DNA from: Diplolepis rosae | Taxonomy: Eukaryota > Arthropoda > Insecta > Hymenoptera > Diplolepididae | DNA: 64,000 nucleotides | Assembly: GCA_030998225.1 (NCBI GenBank) | Contig: JAPYXD010000403.1 | Span: 2,418,001 to 2,482,000, forward strand | Direction of reading: 5' to 3' | Part shown: positions 44,797-55,660 of the stretch, piece after piece | Position numbering within the stretch: position 1 is the first letter of the stretch | How the letters are laid out: every line of letters starts with the position of its first letter | The notes under the pieces: model-generated | What the model was told of the DNA's origin: nothing | What the model saw: the letters and a program-made list of their open reading frames with translations, nothing else | Databases searched by the model: none | Translations under genes and position numbers: made by a program

Positions 44797-45634
44797 GAGA
44801 AAAATGTTCCGCATTTGGCGTCAATGGACTTTTTATCCAGATAGTATGATCTGTGAGGGAGCGCGCCGCGAGTTCATGCATTTACGCGATTAGCAGCAAG
44901 TATGGTCATTGACATAGCTGCGAGACTCGTGCTGATCCACTAAATTGCGAGGTTTGTGCCGATCCACGGAAATACGAGTGCTCTCGTACTATAGGAACAA
45001 TCAGTAATATATGAACCCCACTAAAAGGTTGCCTTTTCGTCGGTAGTTGTTCAGTCTACAAGTCATACTGTCGATTTCGCGATTTGGCTCTTCGATATTT
45101 GAGACTTTATCGGTATTTATACAAGGATTACCCCGGTACTTAGTAAACATTACTCCTGGTCCCTAAGTGGTGCATGTCCGATAGCCGTGAATCATTAAGT
45201 GCCGTTAAATACGTGTATCATCATATTAAGTCGAGTTCTGAGTTAAATCTAAGGAAAACGAACTAGTGTTTAGCAAACAAGTTAGATTGTCTGATACGCT
45301 TCTTGTACTACTTGACTAGCACTACTTAACTCCAGCCAGGCTTGTGCAGTTATCCAGCTACCAGGGAGGAGAAGTATACGACAAAACTCTCTCTCTTGCC
45401 TTCTGAAGCAAAGAAATAGCGTAAGTTATATACATAAGCATCTCAAAAATTACTATATTAAATATAACGCTCATTTGTAGTGCGTGAGTTATATACATAG
45501 GACTTTTTAACGTCATTTTTTATCTCCTATTTGATGACCTTATTCGTGTTGTTTTTGACATGATTTTTGAAGTCAAGTTTTTTAATAGGGAAGAGCACAA
45601 AAGACATTTAAATTGTTATGATAAAAACTTAAAA
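44797..45634. other. Unassigned; less AT-rich 44850-45420, possible non-coding exon
   Basis: ACTAAAAGG (45023) followed 30 bases later by TTCAGTC (45050-45056) resembles a TATA/initiator pair. GTAAGT at 45421 could be a donor. Evidence is weaker than at 14340. No protein frame is convincing. Confidence 0.2.
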
Positions 45635-45705
45635 AACATAATAGCTGTCCTTGAAGGCAGCGCAGTGGTTCACCATTAGCGGAACGTCTCCACCGCTGGA
45701 GTTGA
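45635..45705. repeat. Fragment of the 2.0-2.6 kb foldback family
   Basis: AACATAATAGCTGTCCTTGA, GGCAGCGCAGTGGTTCACCA and GCGGAACGTCTCCACCGC match the inner arm of the foldback at 2255-2330 and its mirror at 2325-2385. Confidence 0.75.
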
Positions 45706-45765
45706 CCATTGCTTGGAGTGAAACACAACTATACTTTTGTCTCAGTACAACGAGTCTTTAATTTC

Positions 45766-46068
45766 CCGAACTGTGTGCATTGGTACGTATTCTATTTTAT
45801 GTGACTTTGGTGCGTATACGAGTTTTTATGCGTACACTCGAATCTAATCTATTATCATTTTCTTCCATTACACTCGATAATTCGCGACTAGTCCCGGCCA
45901 TTTTGATTTTATTGATCTTGTGTAGTAGTAGCGTGTTATAATAGAGCATGCGCTGTTCAAATGTACAAGGCTTTCTCAGTAGGGTGCCAACGCTGTACGA
46001 AGAAGAAAAAGAAAAAGAAGAAGATTGTGCTCCGCTGTATGGCTATAGGCGCATGCGCAGTTCAATTT
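45766..46068. repeat. Left arm of a ~4.1-kb inverted structure
   Basis: About 300 bp that pair with 49549-49862. Shared words: TATTCTATTTTATGTGAC, GCGTACACTCGAATC, GGCCATTTTGATTTT, GTAGTAGTAGCGT, TTCAAATGTACAAGGCTTT, GTGCCAACGCTGTA and CTCCGCTGTAT. The (GAA)n-like run at 46000-46023 differs in length between arms. The arms enclose family R and the 1.88-kb element. Confidence 0.85.
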
Positions 46069-46277
46069 TTACATTTTATTCCTCTGTAGCGCGATACACA
46101 ACATTGCGCTACTCTTAACTGTAGCGAAAAAACGAGTTTACGCGCCGGTGGCACATATAATCATGTACACAAGCATCTCAAAACTTATAACTTTGATTTA
46201 ATCAGCAAACTTTCCTCCCTTTTTCCTAAATTTTCCCAACCTAACCTTGCCTTAGCTCGGGACGTAACACTCTCCAC

Positions 46278-46345
46278 AGGCCTCGCACTGCTTTGTGACC
46301 TTTAAAAAAGTAGCAAAAAGTAGCCTCAGTGTCTAAAAAAAGTAG
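46278..46345. repeat. AGGCCTCGCACTGC / GTAGCAAAAAGTAGC repeat
   Basis: AGGCCTCGCACTGCTTTGTG, followed by AAAGTAGCAAAAAGTAGCCT and another AAAGTAGCAAAAA. The same block is at 55578-55660 and, reversed and expanded, at 50091-50195. Terminal AGGCCTCGCACT with many subterminal GTAGC words resembles a hAT-type transposon end, but no pair of ends with a matching 8-bp duplication was found. Confidence 0.6.
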
Positions 46346-47477
46346 CAAAAATTCAATTTACTTAAGGCTCTATCAGCCTTAAGGAACACATTCTCATCAT
46401 GGCACTCGCGCTTTGCGCTCGATTTTCTGTATACATTTCAGTAACTTTTTAATAAATTACATGATTAAAATAATTTATTTTCTTCCAAATCTCTCAAAAA
46501 GAAAAAACAATCGTAGACTTTATTTAAGAAAACGATTTTGCAGAACAACGCTTATTTCGTATCTCACATATTTTGGTGAAAAGAATCGAATTTTATTAAT
46601 ATTAAAAATCAAAACATAAAATATACCTCCTGTCCCGAAATGTCTTAATGAAAATTTGTAGACCTCATTTAGGCAAACAATTTTCCATCTAAACGTTTTT
46701 TTTGTATCTCACATATTTTGTCTAAAAAATGGAATTTTTGAATTTTAATCGTATTTTTTGGAATTGAAACGAAAAATAAATGTTTTATCTGAAACTGTTG
46801 GAGACAAAATTTGTAGATCTTTTTGAAACGACAAGCTTTGTATTCTTACGTTTTTTTCGTATTTCGAATATTATTGTTAAAAAATTGAATTTTGGATTTT
46901 CAATATTTTTTTTTTGAATTAAAAAGAAAAATATGCATCTTATGAAAAAATGTTAGAATTCAAATTTGTAGGACTTTATGTAGAAAATAATATTGTATCA
47001 TAACGTTTTTTCGTATCTCGTATAATTTAACTTGAAAATGGAATGTTGATATTGACTTTTTTCGAATTTGAATATGCTGTAACATATCTAATTTTGATTT
47101 AATCAAACAATGTTATCAGGACAATTTTTAGAGATTTATGAGCACTATCTAAAACCAGTAGTGAAATTTTTGATTTTTTCAAAAAATTATTTTCAAAAAC
47201 ACAAAAGTAGTGCTCAATCATTCAATTTTGATTTGATTTGGCTGGTTAACGAACTAGTCCTTACTTTTTCGGATCCGATAAAGTGTACCAAAGCTCAATT
47301 CAATCTGATAATTCTATCGAGAGTTATGCCGCACACGACCTACAGACAGACAGACAGACAGACAGACAGACGGACAGACACTTTCGTAAAAACCCTTTTT
47401 TCTGACTTTGATGAAAATTTCGAAAGTCATTTTTCACATAAAACCAATACCTTCTCATCCATGATGAGAATGTAAAA
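46345..47477 (+). repeat. Family R dispersed repeat with 3' terminus
   Basis: Begins at CAATTTACTTAAGGCTCTAT, so the GC-rich 5' part is missing. It contains the AT-rich body, an expanded CAGACAGACAGACAGACAGA run (47343), and ends in the hairpin TTCTCATCCATGATGAGAA then TGTAAAAA. It lacks the GGGGTCTCAAAACG segment present at 28550. The 121-codon frame at 47110-47475 is a translation of this repeat. Confidence 0.85.
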
Positions 47478-47498
47478 ACGTGTTTATATTAAACATAT

Positions 47499-49376
47499 GG
47501 GTCATTCCATATCAGATTTACAATCAAAATTTTGATTCACATGAAAATTTTTTTCCTCGTTCTAGAAAGGAAAAAAAATGACACTTATTTTTTTCAACAT
47601 GATATGTAAATTTTTCAAGTTATTGATTTTTTTTATTTTCAAAGTGCAAAGAATGTTTTTTTCAATACTGCTTCTAATATTCAACAAAGAGTATAGAATA
47701 CATAAATGAAATATGCCATGGGATCTACTATTAAGTCCATGCTTTGATGAAAACTCAGAAACGGTATTTAGTACTTTCTATGCAACAATTAAGTAAACAA
47801 ATGGAATAATCTCAAAAGGGACATGTCTGAATTGAATCATTTTTTGTGTAATTTGTTCGTTAAGTACACAGAACTTTGTGTCAAAATTTGGTAGTGGACC
47901 GTTTGATACTTTTCGTGAAAAAAAATTTGTTGTGTGACCGCGCTCTTGGAGCGCGCAACGCGAAGTGTAGAGGAGCGCACTCAAACATTTGTAAGTGAGT
48001 CTACCATATTCCGATGAGGATTTTATGCAGTTCCCACAAATAAAAGTCGGTAAATAATAAAAAAGTCTTTTGAGAAAGAAATACTGTTTAATTCGAAAGC
48101 AGTAATGTAATTTATTAACAATGCACTTTTACATCCAATACTTTCAAAAAAATAAAAATTCAATTGTTGTCAGTTTGTAATGTTTGTAATGGTGTCGTTA
48201 ATTTATAATACACAGACCTTCGAAGACTAGCTTTTCGTGCATGTCTTTCAGGAGTTTGAAGTCATGTTTGGGCCTTTTTTTAATAAACTTTTCAACATTT
48301 TAGCTAGAAACCACGATTGACGTTTTTTGTGCTTTAATTATATTTTTATAAGCCTTTTTCAAAATAAAAATCGGACCACCTCTGCGGCAAGCAGACATTT
48401 TACAATTAACGGATTAAATATATTAAAGTGTCAATAGCGCGAAAACGTATTATCTCAAAGTGTCCGTTTTTTATGCATTTGAAGAGCATAAAGTCTGCTA
48501 CTTTTCCACCAAACCGTAACCCTGAGCAGTTAAAAATTAACTGAGATATTAATTTGTTTAACAAAAGCTAAATTTACTGGTTTTTCCGAATTTTCTCCGC
48601 TTCTAACTATCCAATCAGATCAAGCGACAGCTTATTTTGTTGGAAATTCAATTTTCTATAACTTATCAACTGATGTCATCAAGATTGGATAATTACCTTT
48701 AATGTTATAAACAAAAAACTAAAAAAAGTGAGATTTTTTGGTCTTAAATGTTGATAAAAAATTTATAAATCATATTTCATTGTCCAAAACATGACACAAT
48801 TACTCTATGACCAATCTTTCTTCTGATGGCGCAGCCCGTTTTCTGAAATAAATAATGTCATAAATCATTCATAATAAATGCCCTGTTGCTTGGACTATCG
48901 ACTCTATACTTCGCGTTGCGCGCTCCAAGTGCACGGTCACACAAAAAAAATTTTTTCTCGAGAAGTATCAAACGGTCGACTAAGAAATTTTGACACAAAG
49001 TTCTGTGTACTTAACGAACAAATTACACAAAAAATGATTCAATTCAGACATGTCCCTTTTGAGATCATTCCATTTGTTTACTTAATTGTTGCATAGAAAG
49101 TACTAAATACCGTTTCTGAGTTTTGATCAAAGCATGGACTTAATAGTAGATCTCATGGCATATTTTATTTATGTATTTTATACTCTCCGTTGAATATTAG
49201 AAGCAGTATTGAAAAAAACATTTTTTGCACTTTGAAAATAAAAAAATCAGTAACTTGAAAAATTTACATATCATATTGAAAAAAAAATACGTGTCATTTT
49301 TTTTCCTCTCTAGAACGAGGAAAAAAATTTTCAGGTTAATCAAAATTTTGATTGTAAATCTGATATGGAATAGCCC
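47499..49376. mobile_element. 1.88-kb element with ~475-bp inverted repeats, ATAT duplication
   Basis: Ends GGGTCATTCCATATCAGATT and, reverse-complemented, GGGCTATTCCATATCAGATT, both next to ATAT (47495-47498, 49377-49380). The inverted arms run to about 47972 and from about 48903, ending in GCGCGCAACGCGAAGTGTAG / CTATACTTCGCGTTGCGCGC. The 930-bp interior has a minus-strand start at 48398 (MSACRRGGPIFILKKAYKNI) broken by a stop after 32 codons and by more beyond, perhaps a relic of the element's gene. It inserted 20 bp after a family R 3' end. Confidence 0.88.
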
Positions 49377-49548
49377 ATATGTAGAAATGCGCAAAAAAGA
49401 GCGATTACAAAAGTTCTTCCATCCTAATTTGTTTCTTAACCAGACGCTCGCTGGTATGAGAAATATATTCGCATTTAATCAATTTTACTTGATCGATTGT
49501 GAGGTTTGTAAAAAAATCGATTTATATATTTGCATTACTTTTTTTTAG

Positions 49549-49862
49549 TAAAAAGTGAACTGCGCAAGCGCCTATTACGATACAGCGGAGCATAATCTTC
49601 TTCTTATTCTTCTTACAGCGTTGGCACCGTACTGACAAAGCCTTGTACATTTGAACTGCGCATGCGTCTATTACAATACGCTACTACTACATAAGATCAA
49701 GAAAATCAAAATGGCCGGAAGTATTCGCGAAATGTCAAGTGAGATGGACGATAATCACGGCAATTTTGAACTTTTCAGATTGGATTCGAGTGTACGCAGA
49801 AAAACTCGTAAATGCGCCGGTCACATAAAATAGAATATGCGCCAATTCACACAATTTGGGTA
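49549..49862. repeat. Right arm of the ~4.1-kb inverted structure
   Basis: Reverse complement of 45766-46068. The plus frame at 49651-49833 (60 codons, starting without ATG context) lies wholly within the arm. Its mirror in the left arm is broken, so it is not a conserved gene. Confidence 0.85.
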
Positions 49863-50090
49863 ATTACGAGACTCGCTTAAAGTGCTCGCAGGACTAATCG
49901 CGCCTCGGCTTCGTCTTGGCTTTGCCTCAGCTACGTCTTGACTGCGCCTTGGCTTCGATCTCCTGCGAGCATTGGCGCTCGTTGCGTAATAACCCTAATT
50001 ATATGCATAGGCACATAATATACTATTATTATTTAATTACAAGAGAAAAAAATCTTGTTAGGAAAAGTATTTTTTATTCCATTTTCCTGA
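49863..50090. repeat. CTTCG/GGCTTCG low-complexity tract and AT-rich DNA
   Basis: 49890-49985 has repeated TCGGCTTCGTCTTGGCTTTG-like words of 10-12 bp period. The remainder is AT-rich. Confidence 0.5.
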
Positions 50091-50195
50091 AAAAGTAGCT
50101 TATAGTAGTACTGGATCGAAAAAAGTAGCCAAATAGTAGCCTCATGCGAAAAAAGTAGCAAATAGTAGCAAATAGTAGGGGAGTGCGAGGCCTGC
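50091..50195 (-). repeat. Expanded GTAGC repeat ending in AGTGCGAGGCCTG
   Basis: AAAAAAGTAGC / AAATAGTAGC units repeat six or more times, then GGGGAGTGCGAGGCCTG. This is the opposite orientation to 46278 and 55578. The four short frames crossing it are incidental. Confidence 0.65.
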
Positions 50196-51199
50196 AACAA
50201 ATAATATAAACAAATGCACAGTATGGGCATTTGTTTATATTATTTGTTGTTAAAGTTAACAAATAATAACGGATGACGAATTTTCATGATGAGATATCAT
50301 CTTAGAGATAGGAACGATTGATTCCGATGCTTAATTAGATTGCACAAATGACCAATCCATTTCGTTGACTAATTGTTATATATGTTATATATTCGAAAAA
50401 TCGACATTTTTTCCGCTATTTACATTAACATAAAAGTTGTAACAACAACAAATTCAAAAATCGGCCTGCAGCGATCTCTTCAAAATTTAATGTTGGATTC
50501 TTCAAACAAACAAAAATCTCAAATCGGTCAAGAATTCAGCTCAGAAAATGATTTTGAACCTCGTTTTTCTATTTCATTCCACTGTGCAGCGCGGCTACGG
50601 GCCGCGTCACTGCCACCGACTTGTGAGTAGCCAATAAAATAAATAATAGTTCATTGTTTCACCACCAGGTTGCCAGATGTACACACTCTCTCATAAGAAA
50701 CATCAATATTGTAAATCACAAACATGATTTTGGAATTCTTGCAAAATCGCGTGATCCACGTGACGGAATCGGCGGGAATTTAAAAAAGCTTGCAACGCTC
50801 AGCAAAAAATCACATCTTAACTGAACAGGATTTATCTAAATGATAATATATAACCACAATTCCGGACACCCTAAAGTACCACACTTTCATTCCATACGAG
50901 AATGGTCAACTCCAACTAAAAAAATTTTCATTTGCAACCAAATTTGATCTATTTCCTAAGAAAGCCGTAAAGTCTGCTGTCCAAAAAACACAAAAAAAGC
51001 AAAAAAGAGACGAACAACTTAGATTACTTTGAACTCTGAGAATCATGCATACAGCCAAATGCACAAGCTCCTGCCCCATGCCAGCGCGCAGACAAGAGGT
51101 TCACTTTAATGGAGCCCTATATCTCCGATACTATCAGCCATCCCATTTTGTCTTTACAGGAATTTGTTGTAAAAAAGTTAAACTTTCTTTTCATATTAG
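50196..51199. other. No recognised gene
   Basis: A short palindrome, AAATAATATAAACAAATG / CATTTGTTTATATTATTT, sits at 50198-50246. The 85-codon frame at 50373-50630 has no motif. The sequence becomes less AT-rich approaching 51200. Confidence 0.4.
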
Positions 51200-51937
51200 T
51201 TTAATACCTCCCCTCGGACTGGTACCTTGACGAAGTCCTTCTCTTGGCTATGCCAAAAAAGGACGGGTGGGGAGGCTTAGCAGACGGCCCTCGGGTCATG
51301 GAGGTTGTAGTGTCCCGATGAATCGGTGAACAAATGCAGGGGGCTCTATAGACGGGCATCTTCCCATTGCGTGAAGGGTGCCCTATAAACGGGTCTATCC
51401 CAGGTTGAGAGTGGGGGACGCTATAAACGCGTCCATACCCATGCCGCATGACTGTGATATGTGTCCTTCGAATGTGAGAGGAGAACCTATAGACGGTCTC
51501 CCTCTTGAAAGAGGCTAAGAGCAAATTGGTGTATGGAATCTCCTGGGGGACACTGCAAGGCCTCCGCAGTCTGAGACCAAGAGCAGTCCAAACGATCGTT
51601 TCCGTATGGCGCCCCACTGGGAGTGCTTCGTCGCCGAGTGGTGTCTTCCCCGGCCCACGAGGAGGCGAGGCTGCTGTGAGCCTAGCTCTGCCGAGGTGGT
51701 GTGCCATGCGGGATCAGAAGCCAGCCCCTTCGGGACCTTGATCAGGTAGTGCGTATTGAACACAGGTGTCGGAGCCTGTGTTGCCTCGAGCGAGTCCGGT
51801 CTGTCCGTGTATTCCGGGACCGGCTAAGCGGAGGTTGGGCCTCAGGGAACTGGGGTAGGACTTCGGTCCGAGGGTACACCCGTTCCCAACTATTCCGACC
51901 CGCTCCTCTACGCACGATGCGCTGGTAAAAATGATTT
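51200..51937 (+). mobile_element. LINE (R1-clade-like), 5' untranslated region
   Basis: An abrupt change to GC-rich DNA at about 51200. A CTATAAACGGGTC-like word recurs about every 55-65 bp (51345, 51400, 51430, 51490), as in internal-promoter repeats of such elements. It leads without a break into ORF1 at 51938. Frames on both strands in this region are not coding. Confidence 0.7.
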
Positions 51938-52577
51938 ATGGATTTGAATAAAAATACTGTGGGGAATGTCGACTTGGGTGCTTCATCAGGAGCTGAAGGA
52001 TGGAAGGACGTCCTTCAGCTCCTGAAGGAGCAAAATGAGAAAATGGAAAAGCTAGCCAGGGCCCTGAACGTAATACAAAAGGGTATGCTCAGGAACAACC
52101 CTGGCTTTGTAAAAGACTCAATAACGAGGCAGCTGAGGTGTTGGGCGGTATGCTCAACACCCACAGGTGCCTACTTGAAAGCGGGGTGGAACTCCAGAAG
52201 AGGCTGGAGACCCACCCCGTCTCGAAAAAAATGGGTATCTTCCGGAGACCGCGCTCTGCGTCTCTGGGAGACACCCCAAAACTTCAAAATAAAGGTGAGA
52301 AGAGGGCAGCCCCCTCCCCCCCTCAGGAAAGAACTCCTAAGAGGGGGAAGGGCGGCCCGCCACCGTCGTATGCACAGGTGGCCAAGAGCCAGGCCCCGAT
52401 TAAAGATGGGGACTGGCAAGTGGTCACCAAAAAGAAAAAAAAAAGGAAAAGAAAAAAGTGGATACGGAGAGAAGGGCGAAGGACCCTGTGCAAGAAGCAC
52501 AGGGTACAAACGCCAAGAGAACTTCGAAGCGCTCCTCGCCCGCCAGGTCGGGCGACGCCATCAAGGTTTCGGCTGAT
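51938..52577 (+). pseudogene. LINE ORF1 (gag-like), frameshifted and truncated
   Basis: ATG 51938 gives MDLNKNTVGNVDLGASSGAE, then LKEQNEKMEKLARALNVIQK (likely coiled coil). A shift near 52118 leads to NNEAAEVLGGMLNTHRCLLE, KRLETHPVSKKMGIFRRPRS, PPPSYAQVAKSQAPIKDGDW and a KKKKKKRKRKK run. A second shift after it leads to VDTERRAKDPVQEAQGTNAK. Expected C-terminal CCHC zinc knuckles are absent: the frame fuses at about 52577 directly to endonuclease code, so a deletion removed the end of ORF1 and the start of ORF2. Confidence 0.75.
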
Positions 52578-53110
52578 GTGCTGCTCATTAGTGAGCAGTA
52601 CAAGTGGTCCGATAACTCTGCTTGGTATCAGGATGCATCAAGGAGGGCCGGCATCCTTGTTTGTAACCCTGATTTGGGCGTCGGGGACTTCCTGGAGACC
52701 GACGCGGGGTTCGTCTGGGTGGAGGTGGCGGATGTGCGTGTGTACAGCTGCTACTTCTCCCCCGGCGATCCCTTCGATGTCTTTGAGACCCAGATCCTCC
52801 TCCTTGAGGAAAGCCTCCGTGAGGCCATCGGGCGATCCCTCATAGGGGGTGACTTCAACAGTAAGTCGCCCGAGTGGGGTGAAGCCCGCCTAGATAGGAG
52901 GGGAATCTTGGTTGGCGAGATGGTCGCTAGGAACGAACTGATCGTCTTGAATCAGGGCGGGGAATTTACGTTCAGACGAGGAGCGGGGGGGTCAATAATT
53001 GATCTCACAATTGCCGCACCTCGCCTCGCTTCAAGGATAAGCGACTGGTCGGTCCTCGATTTAATAACCTTGAGTGACCACCGGTGCATCGAATTCACAC
53101 TAGAACAACG
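52578..53110 (+). pseudogene. LINE ORF2, apurinic/apyrimidinic-type endonuclease domain, truncated
   Basis: Frame: ADVLLISEQYKWSDNSAWYQ, RRAGILVCNPDLGVGDFLET, VWVEVADVRVYSCYFSPGDP, REAIGRSLIGGDFNSKSPEW, RGILVGEMVARNELIVLNQG, GEFTFRRGAGGSIIDLTIAA, DWSVLDLITLSDHRCIEFTL. Catalytic signatures visible: ISEQ, GGDFNSKSPEWG, the GSIIDLT block and the final SDH. The residues, including the RRG and TFRRG phrasing, are those of R1-clade elements. The N-terminal strand of the domain is deleted. The sequence stops being LINE at about 53110, so reverse transcriptase and the 3' end are missing. Confidence 0.85.
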
Positions 53111-53944
53111 GTGTAACATCTTTTTAACACAAATCTCTAACTTACCATAGGCAATATTATCGTTCTTTGCATCCATTATTACTCAATACACTTTACTACT
53201 TGACCATTTTAAACAGTAAATCACATCTTCGGAGCAAATAACTATTTAGTCCTACCAAAAATTATCTCCTCATTTCAAAGAAATATTTCTCTCAATTTAC
53301 AATTCGCTCATTACAAACAAGGAATCAGATATTGGAATGGAAAACAAATTTACTTGAACCAATGCAAATTTTTTTGAATTAATGTATTGTTTCTTTGAAG
53401 ATGCATCACATCATTTTACATCAAAGAATTTACTTCTCTTATCAAATAATTGCTACACAATGTTAATAACATATTTATTCAATCTAATGAATATTTAATA
53501 GTACTAGAAAAACATTTCTTTGCTTTAATTATTCATTTTTTTAAGACAATAAAAATATTTCTTTGATCTAAAAAAATATTTATTCCATCTTTTTTCTCAG
53601 TGCAGGTATATATTCCCCCTTAATGGTGTCCATGGTGAGTATTTATTAAGGCTCATATAAATTTTGCATTCGTAAGGGTTTGATTTGATGAGCAATTCTG
53701 TTTCGCAAGTAGGGGTTATTGTAACGTTGGAAAAGGGACACGCTAATGTCTTAGGCATTAATAACGCGCACAGGACTCAGCGCTGTCTAGACAGTAGTCA
53801 GTCATGTCCAGCACCGGAACGACAACGCGCTAAACATTACTGTATATTGTGTCAATGCTTGAATGTGGAATGTTTCGTCGATTGTGTCTATTAATAATTA
53901 GCAGCAAAAATTTTCAAATATAAAGTAAAAAATTACACTAAATT
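53111..53944. other. AT-rich, no recognised gene
   Basis: 53111-53600 is low-complexity AT. A 69-codon frame at 53685-53894 (Cys/Gln-rich) matches nothing known. Confidence 0.35.
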
Positions 53945-53946
53945 TA

Positions 53947-54968
53947 CCCGGTAAGAAGGGAAGAATTCAGGAAAATTCAGAATCTGAATTCCCATTAATA
54001 CGCGAATTTTCCTCCATCTAAAGTTCCACGAACGAGTAGAAAAAAAAGCAAAATCTATTCCTTATTTTAATCGACTTAGAAAAATGTAATGGAAGCGTAT
54101 TGAGAGGAATTAAAAAGTGGAAAAATACAAAGCAGAGACTAGAAGGGAATAGAATAATGTCACTTTGAAGACGCAACTGAGAATTAAATTAAGTGAATTT
54201 TTTAAAATCAATAAATATTGTATTAAATTTATAAGTTAGAGGTAAAAAAAAGAATTTGGGTAAATTATATTAAAACTTTTTTATTCATTTATTGAAAAGA
54301 GACATATTTTGACCGATTTCATATGAAAACTGTCTTGGGACACATCTAAATGATATCATAAATAACGAAAAAAATGTTGATCATGTTGTAAAATTATATA
54401 CTTTTATTGTTAATAAATTTTGCGAAAAAATTGTTTCTCGTGTCCGAAACTTGGGAAAATGTATTTTTACATAAAAGCTATAAAAAAACATATATGTAAC
54501 ATATATTTTGTGAACAGATTAGAAGGAATTAAATTAATGGAAATTACAGCATGTAAGTATGGAATTAAAAAAATTACCCTGACAAAAGTATTCAAATTTC
54601 CAAACTTATATTGCACAAGAAGGAATAGAAATCATGTACGTGCACATATTTTGTGAGCAGATCAGAAAGAATTAAATGAATCGAAAATACAGCATGTAAG
54701 AATGGAATTAAAAATAACCATGAGAGGTGTGTCTACGCTCGGATTAAGAGGAATTAAAAAAATTGAAAAAATGTTCGCCTGTATGGAATACAACACAACT
54801 GGCAATCGTTAAGGAAATAGAAAAGAATTGGTTTCGGAGATAAACCTATTCTTTCGTTGGGCACTTCTTTCGATGGAAATTAGCACATTCAAAACAATTA
54901 AATAATTCCCCTTCTTTCATTTAAGTCTGGAAATACTAATTTTTCTGAATTCTTCTCTTCTTACCGGG
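53947..54968. mobile_element. 1.02-kb TIR element with CCCGGTAAGAAG ends and TA duplication
   Basis: CCCGGTAAGAAGGGAAGAAT at the left and, reverse-complemented, CCCGGTAAGAAGAGAAGAAT at the right, bordered by TA. Similarity extends about 30 bp. The interior has a block repeated at 54512 and 54655 (AGAAGGAATTAAATTAATGG / AGAAAGAATTAAATGAATCG, then ACAGCATGTAAG). Non-coding. Confidence 0.85.
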
Positions 54969-54970
54969 TA

Positions 54971-55577
54971 GTGCCACGTATTTTTAATGTTTATTGAGTT
55001 TCGAGAGCACAATTCCAATCACGAAAAGGAGAGGTCAGTTCGAAATTCCTCCCATGACCTCATTTTTTTGACATATGCCAATTCTGTTTTGCTCATAAAT
55101 TGTTATTTATTATTTTGTAGAATTGTCTGTCCTCGGCGAATATTCCAATGATTTAATTTGACATTTTAAGGTCGCAAGTTGATTGAGAACCTGTCAAATA
55201 TCTCATAAAAATTAGGTAAATCATCAGAGTTTTTGCGAGTAACACAATTCCACTTGAATTATTTCTTTCAGTACCACATTTACCCTGCAGCTATTCAATG
55301 TTAGTGAGATATTACTTAAGAGAGAGAGAATATAAGTTAATTAATCTAAGAAGAAAAGGGATAAGCGTATTGATAATCATAAAAAAATGACTATAGAATT
55401 TCAATGCCTCGGGTGTTCTTGTGAATGTCTCCAAATCTTAAGATTAATAGAATTCTTGTCTGGGCCATCAAATATTCTGTTGCCTCAAGACTTGAAAAAA
55501 ATAAAGAATTATCTGAGAATGCACTGGCAACATTAACTCGTTTAATAATTAATAGAGACTGTAATATTCTCTTAAAT
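54971..55577. other. No recognised gene
   Basis: Moderately AT-rich. A 60-codon frame at 55425-55607 reads into the AGGCCTCGCACTGC repeat and is not supported. Confidence 0.35.
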
Positions 55578-55660
55578 GCAGGCCTCGCACTGCTTTGCGA
55601 CCCTTAAAAAAATAGCAAAAAGTAGCCTCAGTGTCTAAAAAAAGTAGCAAAAAGTAGCCC
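55578..55660 (+). repeat. AGGCCTCGCACTGC / GTAGC repeat, second plus copy
   Basis: Nearly identical to 46278-46345 over 70 bp. It stands directly at the left border of the satellite array. Confidence 0.75.

Noticed and set aside
44544..44849. 101-codon frame beginning MVPITAAPTV
   Set aside because: It crosses the right terminus of the CACTGAGAG element; no motif is visible, and the other copy of the element does not extend into this part.
49651..49833. 60-codon frame in the right inverted arm
   Set aside because: The mirrored sequence in the left arm is broken by differences, so the frame is not maintained.
51201..51763. Long minus-strand frames of 168 and 82 codons
   Set aside because: They are antisense to the GC-rich LINE 5' UTR and reflect low stop frequency in GC-rich DNA.
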